DNA of 64,000 nucleotides from Streptosporangium album (GTDB lineage Bacteria > Actinomycetota > Actinomycetes > Streptosporangiales > Streptosporangiaceae): NCBI RefSeq assembly GCF_014203795.1, contig NZ_JACHJU010000002.1:186001-250000 (forward strand), written 5' to 3'. Made by a program: the position numbers and the translations under genes. Positions within the stretch are counted from its first letter, which is position 1, and each line of letters starts with the position of its first letter. This document shows, piece after piece, positions 8,105-17,287 of the stretch. The notes below the pieces were generated by a model that made no database searches, was not told the origin of the DNA, and saw nothing but the letters and a program-made list of their open reading frames with translations.

Positions 8105-9985
8105 TCAGCGCCGGAAGATCTGCTGGTAGAAGGCGAGTTCGGTGGCCAGCGCCGCGCTGCGGGTCTCGGCGCGGCGGAAACCGTGAGCCTCGCCTTCGAA
8201 GGTGAGGTAGGTGCACGGGACGCCGCGTTCGGCCAGGGCGTCGGCGAAGGCCTGCGACTGGGCGGCGGGGACCACCGGGTCGGACAGGCCCTGCAGGAGC
8301 AGCATGGGGCAGTCCACCCCGGCGACCTGCCCGAGAGGCTCGCGTGAGCGATAGAGGACGGGGTCGGCGGGACCCACCAGCCACTCGATGTAGCGAGACT
8401 CGAAGTCGTGGGTCGTCGCGACGAACGAGGCCAGCGCGCTCACGCCGTAGTAGGAGACCCCGCCGGCGAACGCGCCGGACGCGCAGCAGGCCGCCATCAC
8501 CGTCCAGCCACCCGCGCTTCCTCCCCGGATCGCGATCCGTTCCGGGTCTGCCAGGCCCGTCGCGGCCAGCCACTCGGCCGCGGCGACCGAGTCCTCCACG
8601 TCGACCACGCCCCACTGGCCGTGGAGCCGGTCACGGTAGGCGCGGCCGTAGCCGGTGGAGCCGCCGTAGTTGAGGTCGAGCACGCCGATGCCCCGGCTGG
8701 TGAAGAACACCTTCTCCAGGTCGAGCGCGCCCGTGCTGTGTCCCGTGGGGCCACCGTGGACGAACACGACGTATGGCGGGGCGCCGTCGCCCCGGGCCTT
8801 CGGGTTCGAAGGCGGGTAGAGGAACGCGTGCACTCGGCGGCCGGACCGGCCCCCGACCTCGACGGCCCGCGTGCGCGGCAGGTAGGCGGCGTCGGGCAGC
8901 GCGTCGACGTCGCGGCGGAGCGCCCGCGCCTGCCCGGTCACGGTGTCCACCCGGACGACCGACCGGGGCACCGCCGTGCCGTACGCGATCCCGGCCAGCA
9001 CGTGCCCGTCCGAGGCGAGCACCGCGTCCCAGCCGTCGTAGGGCACCTCCAGGTCGGCCAGCACACCGCCGGCCGGGTCGAGGATGCCCAGCCGTAGGTC
9101 TCCCCGCCCGTGCAGGACCGCGATCCGCCCGTCGGCCAGCACCTGGTACGGCGAGGCGCCGAGCTGCCACAGCGGCCCGGCGAACTCCTCCTCCACGGGG
9201 TGGAGCGCCCGGAGTGACGTGCCGTGTATCCCGACCTGATAGAGGTTCCACCAGCCCGACCAGTCGGAGATCAGATAAAGGTGCTGGTTGTCACGCCACT
9301 GCGGGGCGAGCACCGATTCGGAGGGACCTCCCCTGACCGTCCAGGAGGAGCCGTCGGCCAGCCGGGTGACCCGCAGCTCGGTGCCGTTCCACGGCATGCG
9401 GGGGTGGTTCCAGCAGATGTGGGCCAGATGCTCACCGTCGGGGGAGATGGCGAGGCAGGCGTAGAAGTCGCTCCCGCTGACCCGCTCGCGCGGCGCCTCG
9501 CCGCCGTCCAGCGGGACGGACACGATCGAGCGACTGATCCCGCCGTCGTCGTGGTGCCGCTCCTGGACGGACCAGACCTGTCCGTCGTGGACGATCATGT
9601 CCGCGTAGCGGAGCCAGGCCTGCCGCTCGGGCTGCGGGGTGATCGGCCGGGGCTTCCCGCCGGGAGGCAGCAGGTAGAGGCGCTGGTCGGTGAGATTGGC
9701 GAACACCACGCCTCCGCCGGGGACCACCGCGTAGGAGCGCCCGCCGTACTCGTGGACCCGGGTCCTGGCGCTCCACGGCGCGGTCAGCAGCTCCCGGTGC
9801 GCGCCGTCGGCGCCTCGGTGCATGATCGTGGTCCGGCCGCCCTCCGCGGGACGGTCCTCGGTCCACCACACCTCCTCGCCGAGCACGGTGGGAAATCCCA
9901 GGCGCAGCCCGGACCGGGCCACCCCGGTGCTGGAGATCGGCGAAGGCCAGGTGGCGTACGGCAGGACGACCTGCTCGGGGGACAT
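8105..9985 (-). CDS. S9 family peptidase (prolyl oligopeptidase type)
   Basis: A 626-residue cytoplasmic serine peptidase or acylaminoacyl-peptidase-like enzyme. The N-terminal two thirds form a beta-propeller-like region, and the C-terminal third is an alpha/beta-hydrolase fold. The nucleophile is in GGSAGG (Ser490), the acid in LSDPVVPAAQ, and the histidine in GEAHGFR. ATG 9985 is chosen because MSPEQVVLPY fits the family and CAGGA lies upstream; the frame is open further, to 10228, but without gene-like sequence. Confidence 0.93.
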   Translation of the reverse strand: MSPEQVVLPYATWPSPISSTGVARSGLRLGFPTVLGEEVWWTEDRPAEGGRTTIMHRGADGAHRELLTAPWSARTRVHEYGGRSYAVVPGGGVVFANLTDQRLYLLPPGGKPRPITPQPERQAWLRYADMIVHDGQVWSVQERHHDDGGISRSIVSVPLDGGEAPRERVSGSDFYACLAISPDGEHLAHICWNHPRMPWNGTELRVTRLADGSSWTVRGGPSESVLAPQWRDNQHLYLISDWSGWWNLYQVGIHGTSLRALHPVEEEFAGPLWQLGASPYQVLADGRIAVLHGRGDLRLGILDPAGGVLADLEVPYDGWDAVLASDGHVLAGIAYGTAVPRSVVRVDTVTGQARALRRDVDALPDAAYLPRTRAVEVGGRSGRRVHAFLYPPSNPKARGDGAPPYVVFVHGGPTGHSTGALDLEKVFFTSRGIGVLDLNYGGSTGYGRAYRDRLHGQWGVVDVEDSVAAAEWLAATGLADPERIAIRGGSAGGWTVMAACCASGAFAGGVSYYGVSALASFVATTHDFESRYIEWLVGPADPVLYRSREPLGQVAGVDCPMLLLQGLSDPVVPAAQSQAFADALAERGVPCTYLTFEGEAHGFRRAETRSAALATELAFYQQIFRR

Positions 9986-10075
9986 GGCGCAATCCTGCCC
10001 GATAACCCGCCGCCTGTCGTCGGTATGGCGCGCATCCGGCGTGACATGCGATGACCCGGGGTTTCCCGGAAGCCG

Positions 10076-10107
10076 GAGGGCGGCCACCGCGACCGGTGAC
10101 CGCCCTC
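10076..10107 (-). terminator. hairpin downstream of gluD
   Basis: GAGGGCGG pairs with CCGCCCTC, extended past one mismatch by CACC/GGTG. It lies about 100 bases past the gluD stop on the minus strand and upstream of the S9 peptidase gene, so it probably ends the glu operon. Confidence 0.5.
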
Positions 10108-10208
10108 GGACGGAACCTGGGCAATCCACCCCTGACGGGTGGATCACCATCGGACAGAACCCGGACGGGCCCACCGTGACCGGCGGCCCGTCCCGGCGCG
10201 GAGCCGCG

Positions 10209-11105
10209 TCAGTCCACCGCGGACACACCGCCTGTGGCGCCGGGGACCGCGACCGCTCCGGGCGGGACGATCGGCCGGGCCGAGGTTTTACGGCTGCGGC
10301 GGCTGCGCTTCTCCAGCCGGGTGGCCACGGCGCTGAGTGTCATGTTGAGGCCGACATAGATGATCCCGATGACGATCGCGGCCGGAATGAGCGACCCGAA
10401 GTTGACAGCGGGAATGATCTTGAAGCCCATGTTCAGCAGGTCGACGTAGGCGATGATGTAGCCGAGTGCCGTGTCCTTGAGCAGCACGACGAGCTGGCTC
10501 ACGATCGCGGGCATCATCGCGGTGACGGCCTGCGGGAGCAGGACCAGCCGCATCACGCCGCCCTTGCGGAGACCGATCGCGTAAGCGGCCTCGGACTGTC
10601 CCCTGGGCACCGAGCGGATTCCGGCCCGGACGATCTCCGCCAGCACCGCCCCGTTGTAGAGGGTCAGGCCGGCCACGAGCGCGAACAAAGCGTAGTCGCC
10701 GCCACCCAGCACGCTGGGGGCGAGGTAGAAGATGAAGAAGATCAGTAGCAGGAGCGGGATCGCGCGGAAGACCTCGACGACCGCGCCCGCGGGAATCCGG
10801 ACCCACCTGTGGTCGGAGAGCCTGGCCAGGCCGAAGACCGCGCCGAAGACGAGCGCGAAGACCGCGGCGAGTCCCGCGGCCTTGAGGGTGCCGCCCAGCC
10901 CGGGAAGGATGTAGTCCACCCAGGTGGTGGATTCGAGGAACGGCTTCCAGATCTTGCCGTCCCACTGCCCCTTCGCGTCGAACCTGGCGTAGACGAAGTA
11001 GGCGATCGCCGCCAGCCCGACCGCTGAGAGCAGGGTCAGAGTGTTGTTGCGCAGCCGCGCGCGCGGTCCTGGCGCGTCGAACAGGACGCTGGCCTGGGAG
11101 CTCAT
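10209..11105 (-). CDS. gluD: glutamate-type ABC transporter permease GluD
   Basis: A 298-residue inner-membrane permease of the polar amino acid importer family (HisM/GluD). It has several hydrophobic helices and the EAA loop that contacts the ATPase (EIVRAGIRSVPRGQSEAAYA), followed by a basic, Pro-rich cytoplasmic tail. Its ATG overlaps the gluC stop as ATGA, so the two permease subunits are translationally coupled. The gene order ATPase–binding protein–permease–permease is that of gluABCD of Corynebacterium. The exact substrate (glutamate, glutamine or aspartate) is inferred. Confidence 0.9.
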   Translation of the reverse strand: MSSQASVLFDAPGPRARLRNNTLTLLSAVGLAAIAYFVYARFDAKGQWDGKIWKPFLESTTWVDYILPGLGGTLKAAGLAAVFALVFGAVFGLARLSDHRWVRIPAGAVVEVFRAIPLLLLIFFIFYLAPSVLGGGDYALFALVAGLTLYNGAVLAEIVRAGIRSVPRGQSEAAYAIGLRKGGVMRLVLLPQAVTAMMPAIVSQLVVLLKDTALGYIIAYVDLLNMGFKIIPAVNFGSLIPAAIVIGIIYVGLNMTLSAVATRLEKRSRRSRKTSARPIVPPGAVAVPGATGGVSAVD

Positions 11106-11770
11106 CGGGCCACCGCCAGCCGGTTGGCCAGCCAGCCGGTGAAGAAGCCGATCGGCAGGGTTATCACCATGAACGCGACGATGACTCCCAGGAAGATGGG
11201 GATCGACGCCCCGGTCTGGTCGAAGGTGTCCTTCATGACGAACGCCGAGTCCGCCAGGTAGCCGCCGGCCATCGCGACGGTGGTGTTCTTGATCATGGCG
11301 ATCATGACGCTGCCCAGCGGGGCCACGACCACGCGGAAGGCCTGCGGGAGGATGATCATTCGTAGGGACTGGAAGAAGGTGAGCCCGATCGCGCGGGCCG
11401 CCTCTGCCTGCCCCAGCGGCACCGTGTTGATGCCCGAGCGCAACGCCTCGCAGACGAAGCTCGCCGTGTAGACCGACAATCCCAGCGCCACCAGCCAGAA
11501 GGCGTTGCTGCTCGGCTCTTTGGAGAAGCTCAGCCCGAGGGTGTCGCTGAGACCTAGTGCGGAGAAGGCCAGCACCAGGGTGAGCGGCGTGTTCCGCACG
11601 ATGTTGACGTAGGTTGCTCCGGCGGCACGCAGGACCGGCGTCGGCGAGACCCGCATGGACACCAGGATCGTGCCGAGAACCAGCGACAGGACCGCGCAGA
11701 CCAGAGAGAGCTGCACATTGTGCAGGAAACCGCCCAGCAGGGCTGGCGCGTATTTGATCAGTTCATCCAT
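11102..11770 (-). CDS. gluC: glutamate-type ABC transporter permease GluC
   Basis: A 222-residue permease subunit with about five hydrophobic helices and the EAA motif (ALRSGINTVPLGQAEAARAI). The ATG at 11770 gives MDELIKYAPALL, the family N-terminus; an in-frame start at 11821 would add a Pro-rich leader not seen in relatives. It forms the heterodimeric channel with GluD. Confidence 0.92.
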   Translation of the reverse strand: MDELIKYAPALLGGFLHNVQLSLVCAVLSLVLGTILVSMRVSPTPVLRAAGATYVNIVRNTPLTLVLAFSALGLSDTLGLSFSKEPSSNAFWLVALGLSVYTASFVCEALRSGINTVPLGQAEAARAIGLTFFQSLRMIILPQAFRVVVAPLGSVMIAMIKNTTVAMAGGYLADSAFVMKDTFDQTGASIPIFLGVIVAFMVITLPIGFFTGWLANRLAVAR

Positions 11771-11844
11771 CGTGCTCCACCAGGGGACGGCAAGCGGCCG
11801 GTGCCCGGAAGGCCGGGCCACCGGCCGCTACGTGAGAGATCGGA

Positions 11845-12714
11845 CTAGGCGCAGGGCTCGAACGTGGGAGCTTCCGTGGGCAGCTTCAGGCCCTGGGTCT
11901 TGCCGAACCACTTGTCCAGCAGCTGCTTGGCGGTGCCGTCCTGGTACATCTTGGTGATCGCCGCGTTGACGGCCTCGCAGGTCTTGGTGTCGCCCTTCTT
12001 CAGGCCGATGCCGTACTTCTCGTCGGTGAAGGGGTCGCCGAGGACCTTGAAGTTTCCACCGGACGCGGCCGCCTGGGTGGCGAAACCGGCAAGGATGAGG
12101 TCGTCGGTGGTGACGGCGTCGAGGTTGCTGCCGCCGAGCTTGGCGACGCACTCCGAGTAGTTGGCGGCACCGACGAGCTGGGCGTCGAGGTCGAGCTTGC
12201 CGTCCGGCGGCGGGTCGGTGATCCGCTTGTAGGAGTTGGAGCCGGCGGCCTGGCAGATCCGCTTGCCCTTCAGATCGGTGGCCTTGGTGATGCTGGCGTC
12301 GTCGGCGCGGACCATCGTGTCCTGGTGGGCCACGATGTACGGGCCGCCGAACGTCACCTTCTTCTTGCGCTCGTCGGTGATGGAGTAACTCGCGAAGATG
12401 ATGTCCACGGTGCCGTTGGCGAGGAAGGGCTCACGGTTGGAGGAGGCGGACTCCTTCCACTGGATGTCGACGTCTCCGCCGCCTGCCAACTGCTTCACGA
12501 TGTATTTGGCCACGTCGACGTCGAAGCCCTCCGGCTCGGAACCCTTCTTCAGGCCGAGTCCCGGCTGGTCCCACTTGGTGCCGACGACAACCTTCTTGCT
12601 GTCCTTCACCTTCTCGGCGACCGACGAGTAAGTCTTGTCACCGCCACAGGCCGCGAGGCCCATTGTGAGCGCACCCACGGCTGCCAGCGCCACACCGACA
12701 CGTAGTACTCGCAT
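11845..12714 (-). CDS. gluB: glutamate-binding lipoprotein GluB
   Basis: A 289-residue periplasmic-type solute-binding protein. It has a lipoprotein signal peptide ending in the lipobox LAAC (Cys23), so it is anchored to the outer face of the membrane. The body has the SBP family 3 pattern: a GSEPEGFDVDVAKYI substrate-binding segment, then FASYSITDERKKKV, typical of glutamate and glutamine receptors. It delivers ligand to the GluCD channel. It sits 55 bases after gluA. Confidence 0.92.
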   Translation of the reverse strand: MRVLRVGVALAAVGALTMGLAACGGDKTYSSVAEKVKDSKKVVVGTKWDQPGLGLKKGSEPEGFDVDVAKYIVKQLAGGGDVDIQWKESASSNREPFLANGTVDIIFASYSITDERKKKVTFGGPYIVAHQDTMVRADDASITKATDLKGKRICQAAGSNSYKRITDPPPDGKLDLDAQLVGAANYSECVAKLGGSNLDAVTTDDLILAGFATQAAASGGNFKVLGDPFTDEKYGIGLKKGDTKTCEAVNAAITKMYQDGTAKQLLDKWFGKTQGLKLPTEAPTFEPCA

Positions 12715-12769
12715 GTTCCGTTACCTCTTCTTTTCGTCTTCTCTGGGGGAGCGGCTGGCCAAGAGAACT

Positions 12770-13525
<756 letters not shown>

Positions 13526-13601
13526 GGTGGACAAGGTAATTCCGTAGAGGGCACCTCAGGCTAACCCTGCGGTACCGATCAGATCACGACCTGCCCGTTT
13601 C

Positions 13602-13629
13602 AGGTAAAATTTTGTCCAGCTTCTGTCAA
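13602..13629 (-). promoter_or_regulatory. candidate promoter of gluABCD
   Basis: Read on the minus strand, a perfect TTGACA (bases 13629–13624) is followed after 16 bases by TTACCT. The predicted start would lie about 70 bases before gluA. The -10 match is only partial. Confidence 0.35.
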
Positions 13630-13770
13630 ATCGCTGCGAGAGCGGCGGGATCATGTGTCATTTCGCGTGGTTCAGTGAGTTCTGTCACCCTTCCTGCCGC
13701 AATCTCGAGACGATCTCGGTCGCCGGCCGTACCCGGAGGCCGTGCGGAGCGCCTACCCTTGTCTGTTGAG

Positions 13771-15267
13771 ATGACTGTCACCGTGGAGAGCGCCCGCACG
13801 TACGAGGTTCGTACCTACGGGTGTCAGATGAACGTGCACGACTCCGAGCGCCTGTCGGGCCTTCTCGAAGACGCGGGCTACGTCCCGGCGCCCGAGGGGC
13901 AGACGGCCGACGTGGTCGTGTTCAACACCTGCGCCGTCCGGGAGAACGCCGACAACAAGCTCTACGGCAATCTCGGGCACCTGCGCCCCTCGAAGGTGAG
14001 CAACCCGGAGATGCAGATCGCCGTGGGTGGCTGCCTGGCGCAGAAGGACCAGGGGGAGATCGTCCGCAGGGCGCCCTGGGTGGACGTGGTGTTCGGCACC
14101 CACAACATCGGCTCGCTGCCGGTGCTGCTGGAGCGGGCGCGTGTCCAGCAGGAGGCCCAGGTCGAGATCAAGGAATCCCTGGAGACCTTCCCGAGCACGC
14201 TGCCGACCAAGCGCGAGTCCGCCTACGCCGCGTGGGTGTCGGTCTCCGTCGGGTGCAACAACACCTGCACGTTCTGCATCGTGCCGGCGCTGCGCGGCAA
14301 GGAGAAGGACCGCCGTCCCGGCGACATCCTCAACGAGGTGCGGACCCTGGTCGACCAGGGCGTGCTGGAGGTCACCCTTCTCGGGCAGAACGTCAACACC
14401 TACGGTGTGGAGTTCGGTGACCGGCTGGCCTTCGGCAAGCTGCTGCGGGCCTGCGGCGACATCGACGGGCTGGAGCGGGTCCGCTTCACCAGCCCGCACC
14501 CGGCCGCGTTCACCGACGACGTCATCGCGGCCATGGCCGAGACGCCCAACGTGATGCACCAGCTCCACATGCCGCTGCAGTCGGGTTCCGACCGCGTCCT
14601 CAAGGCGATGCGCCGCTCCTATCGGGCCGAGCGCTACCTGGGCATCATCGAGCGGGTCCGTGCCGCCATGCCCGACGCCGCCATCTCCACCGACATCATC
14701 GTGGGCTTCCCCGGCGAGACCGAGGAGGACTTCCAGGGCACCCTTGACGTGGTGCGCGAGTCGCGGTTCGCCAACGCCTTCACGTTCCAGTACTCCATCC
14801 GCCCCGGCACCCCCGCGGCCACCATGGACGACCAGATCCCCAAGGAGGTCGTGCAGGAGCGCTACGAGCGGCTCGTCGCCCTGCAGACCGAGATCTCCTG
14901 GGCGGAGAACGGCATGCAGGTCGGCCGGACGCTCGAGGTGCTGGTCGCCGAGGGGGAGGGCCGTAAGGACGAGGCGACCCGCCGTCTGTCCGGCCGCGCT
15001 CCCGACAACCGCCTGGTCCACTTCACGCCGGGTGCCGAGGTCCCGCGCCCGGGTGACGTGGTGAGCGTCGAGGTCACCTACGCGGCGCCGCACCATCTGG
15101 TCGCCGACGGCCCCGCGCTGAAGCTCCGCCGTACCCGCGCGGGCGACGCCTGGGAGGCCCGGCAGGGCGGGCCGGCGGGTGCCGGTCCCGGGGTCATGCT
15201 CGGCATGCCCTCGATCGGCCGCCCCGCTCCGCTCCCCGAGGCCTCCGGCTGTTCCGCCCCCTCCTGA
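13771..15267 (+). CDS. miaB: tRNA-2-methylthio-N6-dimethylallyladenosine synthase MiaB
   Basis: A 498-residue radical-SAM methylthiotransferase that converts i6A37 to ms2i6A37 in tRNA. The N-terminal UPF0004 domain has three cluster cysteines ([23 protein letters not shown]). The radical-SAM motif is CNNTCTFC (Cx3Cx2C), and a TRAM RNA-binding domain lies near the C-terminus. The C-terminal 40 residues are Gly/Pro-rich. ATG 13771 ([20 protein letters not shown]) fits the family. Its substrate is made by MiaA, encoded at 26663. Confidence 0.96.
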   Translation: MTVTVESARTYEVRTYGCQMNVHDSERLSGLLEDAGYVPAPEGQTADVVVFNTCAVRENADNKLYGNLGHLRPSKVSNPEMQIAVGGCLAQKDQGEIVRRAPWVDVVFGTHNIGSLPVLLERARVQQEAQVEIKESLETFPSTLPTKRESAYAAWVSVSVGCNNTCTFCIVPALRGKEKDRRPGDILNEVRTLVDQGVLEVTLLGQNVNTYGVEFGDRLAFGKLLRACGDIDGLERVRFTSPHPAAFTDDVIAAMAETPNVMHQLHMPLQSGSDRVLKAMRRSYRAERYLGIIERVRAAMPDAAISTDIIVGFPGETEEDFQGTLDVVRESRFANAFTFQYSIRPGTPAATMDDQIPKEVVQERYERLVALQTEISWAENGMQVGRTLEVLVAEGEGRKDEATRRLSGRAPDNRLVHFTPGAEVPRPGDVVSVEVTYAAPHHLVADGPALKLRRTRAGDAWEARQGGPAGAGPGVMLGMPSIGRPAPLPEASGCSAPS

Positions 15268-15661
15268 GATCCGGCGTCGCGGGCTGATGTCCCGGGCGGC
15301 TCCGCGCCGCCGGCGGGCTGATGTCTCGGGCGGCTCCGCGCCGCCGGCGGGTTGGGCCGCGCCGCGAGCGGTCACGGGGTGATTTTTTGTGTGAGACCGG
15401 TTTGACCCGGTCCGCCGCTCTGCCGGACGGGGGACGCCGGGAGTCCGTCCACCGCAAACCCCGGTGGGAGCGGCGATCCGGGCACCCGGACCGCTCTCTT
15501 CGGGGCATATGCATACGGCGGCGGCTCAGGTTTCACAAGTGATGATATTTCGTGATTCGTCTGTTGTTGCTGTGCGAGCACTTCCCTGCTGTGACTACTG
15601 TGGTTCGGCACCCTCGGAAGCCGTGGAGGTTTCCCCCCGAGAACCGCAGGGAGTTTTCCCC
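15268..15661. other. 394-bp intergenic region with tandem repeat
   Basis: Apart from the 34-bp tandem repeat at 15281–15348 and a short T-run at about 15382–15388 that could end the miaB transcript, nothing gene-like is seen. The AT-richer part around 15535–15600 may contain the promoter of the next gene. Confidence 0.5.
15281..15348. repeat. two 34-bp tandem repeats, each with a hairpin
   Basis: The units 15281–15314 and 15315–15348 are identical except for one base (CCCGGG versus CTCGGG). Each contains GGCGGC and GCCGCC arms around TCCGC, so each can fold as a small hairpin. They begin 13 bases after the miaB stop and may act as a double terminator. Confidence 0.7.
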
Positions 15662-16207
15662 ATGCACGTCCCTCCGTCTCCGGTCAATCCCGGAGAGCCA
15701 GAAGTCCTCACCGGCCCCGCAGGTGGGCCGAACCCTCGTAGGAAAAACAGGAGAAACGGCCCGGCCATAGCCGTTTTCTCCGTCCTCGCCGCCGCCCTGC
15801 TGGGCGGAGGCGCCCTCTTCGCCGTCACGAACGGCGGCGGGGACGACCCCGGCACCGCGCAGGTGCCGCAGCCACCGGAGAGCGCCCAAGGCGCCTCGCA
15901 GGATCCCGGATCGGGCGAGAGCACCGAGAAGTCCGGGAAGCAGAAGCCCGACCGGCAGCCGGACGTCGCGTCCGGGCAGAAGGACACCTCCGGCGGAGAC
16001 CCCGGTACGGCTACCGGCACCGGTTCCGACGCCAGCGCGGGCAAGGCCGCCAAGAGCGGTTCGGGCGGTTCCGGCACCGGCAGCCCGGCGGCCGACAAGC
16101 CGGCCAAGGAGCAGCAGAGCAGCCCGCAGCAGTCGGATGACGGTCAGGTCGACCCCCGCAGTGACGGGCCTCCCGGATATGTGGCTCCCATGGGCGCCGG
16201 AGGGTGA
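15662..16207 (+). CDS. single-pass membrane protein with low-complexity outer tail
   Basis: A 181-residue protein. A short Pro-rich cytoplasmic N-terminus and the basic stretch RRKNRRNG precede one membrane helix (about residues 36–56), followed by a 125-residue extracytoplasmic tail rich in Gly, Ser, Pro, Asp and Lys with no recognisable domain. ATG 15662 has GGGAG upstream. The usual partner position between miaB and the dioxygenase-like gene is often filled by a small membrane protein in actinomycetes. Function unknown. Confidence 0.6.
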   Translation: MHVPPSPVNPGEPEVLTGPAGGPNPRRKNRRNGPAIAVFSVLAAALLGGGALFAVTNGGGDDPGTAQVPQPPESAQGASQDPGSGESTEKSGKQKPDRQPDVASGQKDTSGGDPGTATGTGSDASAGKAAKSGSGGSGTGSPAADKPAKEQQSSPQQSDDGQVDPRSDGPPGYVAPMGAGG

Positions 16208-16308
16208 TGCGGGCCGTACACGAGCGGAACGCTGAGCGTCTCGGTCCGCGGAGCGCGGTGACTCCGTTCCGCGGCCCACAGGGCCGGTAGGCCGGGGCGT
16301 GATCGAGA

Positions 16309-16342
16309 GACGGGGCACGGTGACTTCTCACCGTGCCCCGTC
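16309..16342 (+). terminator. perfect 15-bp hairpin terminator
   Basis: GACGGGGCACGGTGA pairs perfectly with its complement across the 4-base loop CTTC, about 100 bases after the membrane protein gene and 80 before the next start. Confidence 0.75.
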
Positions 16343-16423
16343 CGCTGCCCGGACCGCTCCTCGTCACGGGGCGGTGAGCGATCCGTCGAGGACGGCTCCA
16401 CCGGTCTGGATTAGTCTGGCGAG

Positions 16424-17101
16424 GTGCTTGTCGCCGCGGCCGTGTGCCCGCACCCTCCCCTGTTGGTCCCCGAGCTGGCCGGTGCCGCGGCCATGGAGCT
16501 CGACGAGCTCCGCGCAGCCTGTGCGTCGGCGGTCGGGGCGTTGCGCGACGCCGATCCCGACGTGATCGTCGTGGCAGGCGGCGCCGACCTGTCCGTCACC
16601 TACGGCGCGGACGCCGCCGGAAGCCTGGCGCCCTGGGGCCTCGATGTCCGGACCGGGCAGGGAGAGCCCGTCCTGCCGCTGTCCCTGTCGATCGGCCGGT
16701 GGCTTCTGGAAAGGGAGGGCCTGACCGCTTCGGGATTTCACGCGGTCTCCTTCGAGGCGGCCCCGGCGGAGTGCGCGGCCCTCGGCGAGCGGCTGGCGGC
16801 CGCGGCCGGGCGCGTGGCGATGCTCGTCATGGCCGACGGGTCCGCCTGCCTCACCGAGAAGTCCCCGGGATACCTCGACCCCCGTGCGCAGCCGTACAAC
16901 ACTGCGCTCGTCGAGGCGCTCGCCCGGGCCGAGGCTCCGGCGCTCGCGGGGCTCGACCCCGGCGAGGCCGCCGGGCTGTGGGTCGCCGGACGCGCCGCCC
17001 TGCAGGTCCTCGGCGGTGCGGGAGGCTCCCTGAACGGGGAGATCCTCTACGACGACGCTCCCTACGGCGTCGGCTACTTCGTCGCCCGCTGGACGAGGTG
17101 A
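16424..17101 (+). CDS. class III extradiol dioxygenase-like (LigB/MEMO fold) protein
   Basis: A 225-residue protein of the class III extradiol dioxygenase subunit B-like family, commonly found between miaB and miaA in actinomycetes. It begins MLVAAAVCPHPPLLVPELAG, where the CPHPP/P-rich segment corresponds to the metal-site region of true dioxygenases, and ends with DDAPYGVGYFVARW. The set of metal ligands is incomplete by eye, so enzymatic activity is doubtful. The start is GTG 16424. No aromatic catabolic genes are nearby, and its role is unknown. Confidence 0.75.
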   Translation: MLVAAAVCPHPPLLVPELAGAAAMELDELRAACASAVGALRDADPDVIVVAGGADLSVTYGADAAGSLAPWGLDVRTGQGEPVLPLSLSIGRWLLEREGLTASGFHAVSFEAAPAECAALGERLAAAAGRVAMLVMADGSACLTEKSPGYLDPRAQPYNTALVEALARAEAPALAGLDPGEAAGLWVAGRAALQVLGGAGGSLNGEILYDDAPYGVGYFVARWTR

Positions 17102-17240
17102 TCCCGGCCGGGTCCAAGGAGACCGTGACTTCTTGTCCCCGACATGCCGGTGGTGGTTGGTGGCGCGGATACAACCGGTGAGTACGGCGGTGGGCGCGTT
17201 CCGCTGGGTGATGGGATCTGCGGAACGCACCCTCTGGTCA

Positions 17241-17284
17241 TGGTGGTCTGGCGGTGGTCCATGACGGCCACCGCCAGACCACCA
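17241..17284. terminator. perfect 17-bp bidirectional hairpin
   Basis: The arms 17241–17257 and 17268–17284 are exact inverted copies around a 10-base loop. The hairpin sits four bases from the end of the minus-strand subtilisin gene and after the plus-strand dioxygenase-like gene, so it probably terminates both transcripts. Confidence 0.8.
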
Positions 17285-17287
17285 GGT

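Noticed and set aside
13753-15375. 540-codon minus-strand frame
   Set aside because: Antisense to miaB; no domain pattern.
15533-16318. 261-codon minus-strand frame
   Set aside because: Antisense to the single-pass membrane protein, whose start has a ribosome binding site and a signal-anchor pattern; the antisense product looks like complement of Gly/Ser-rich coding.
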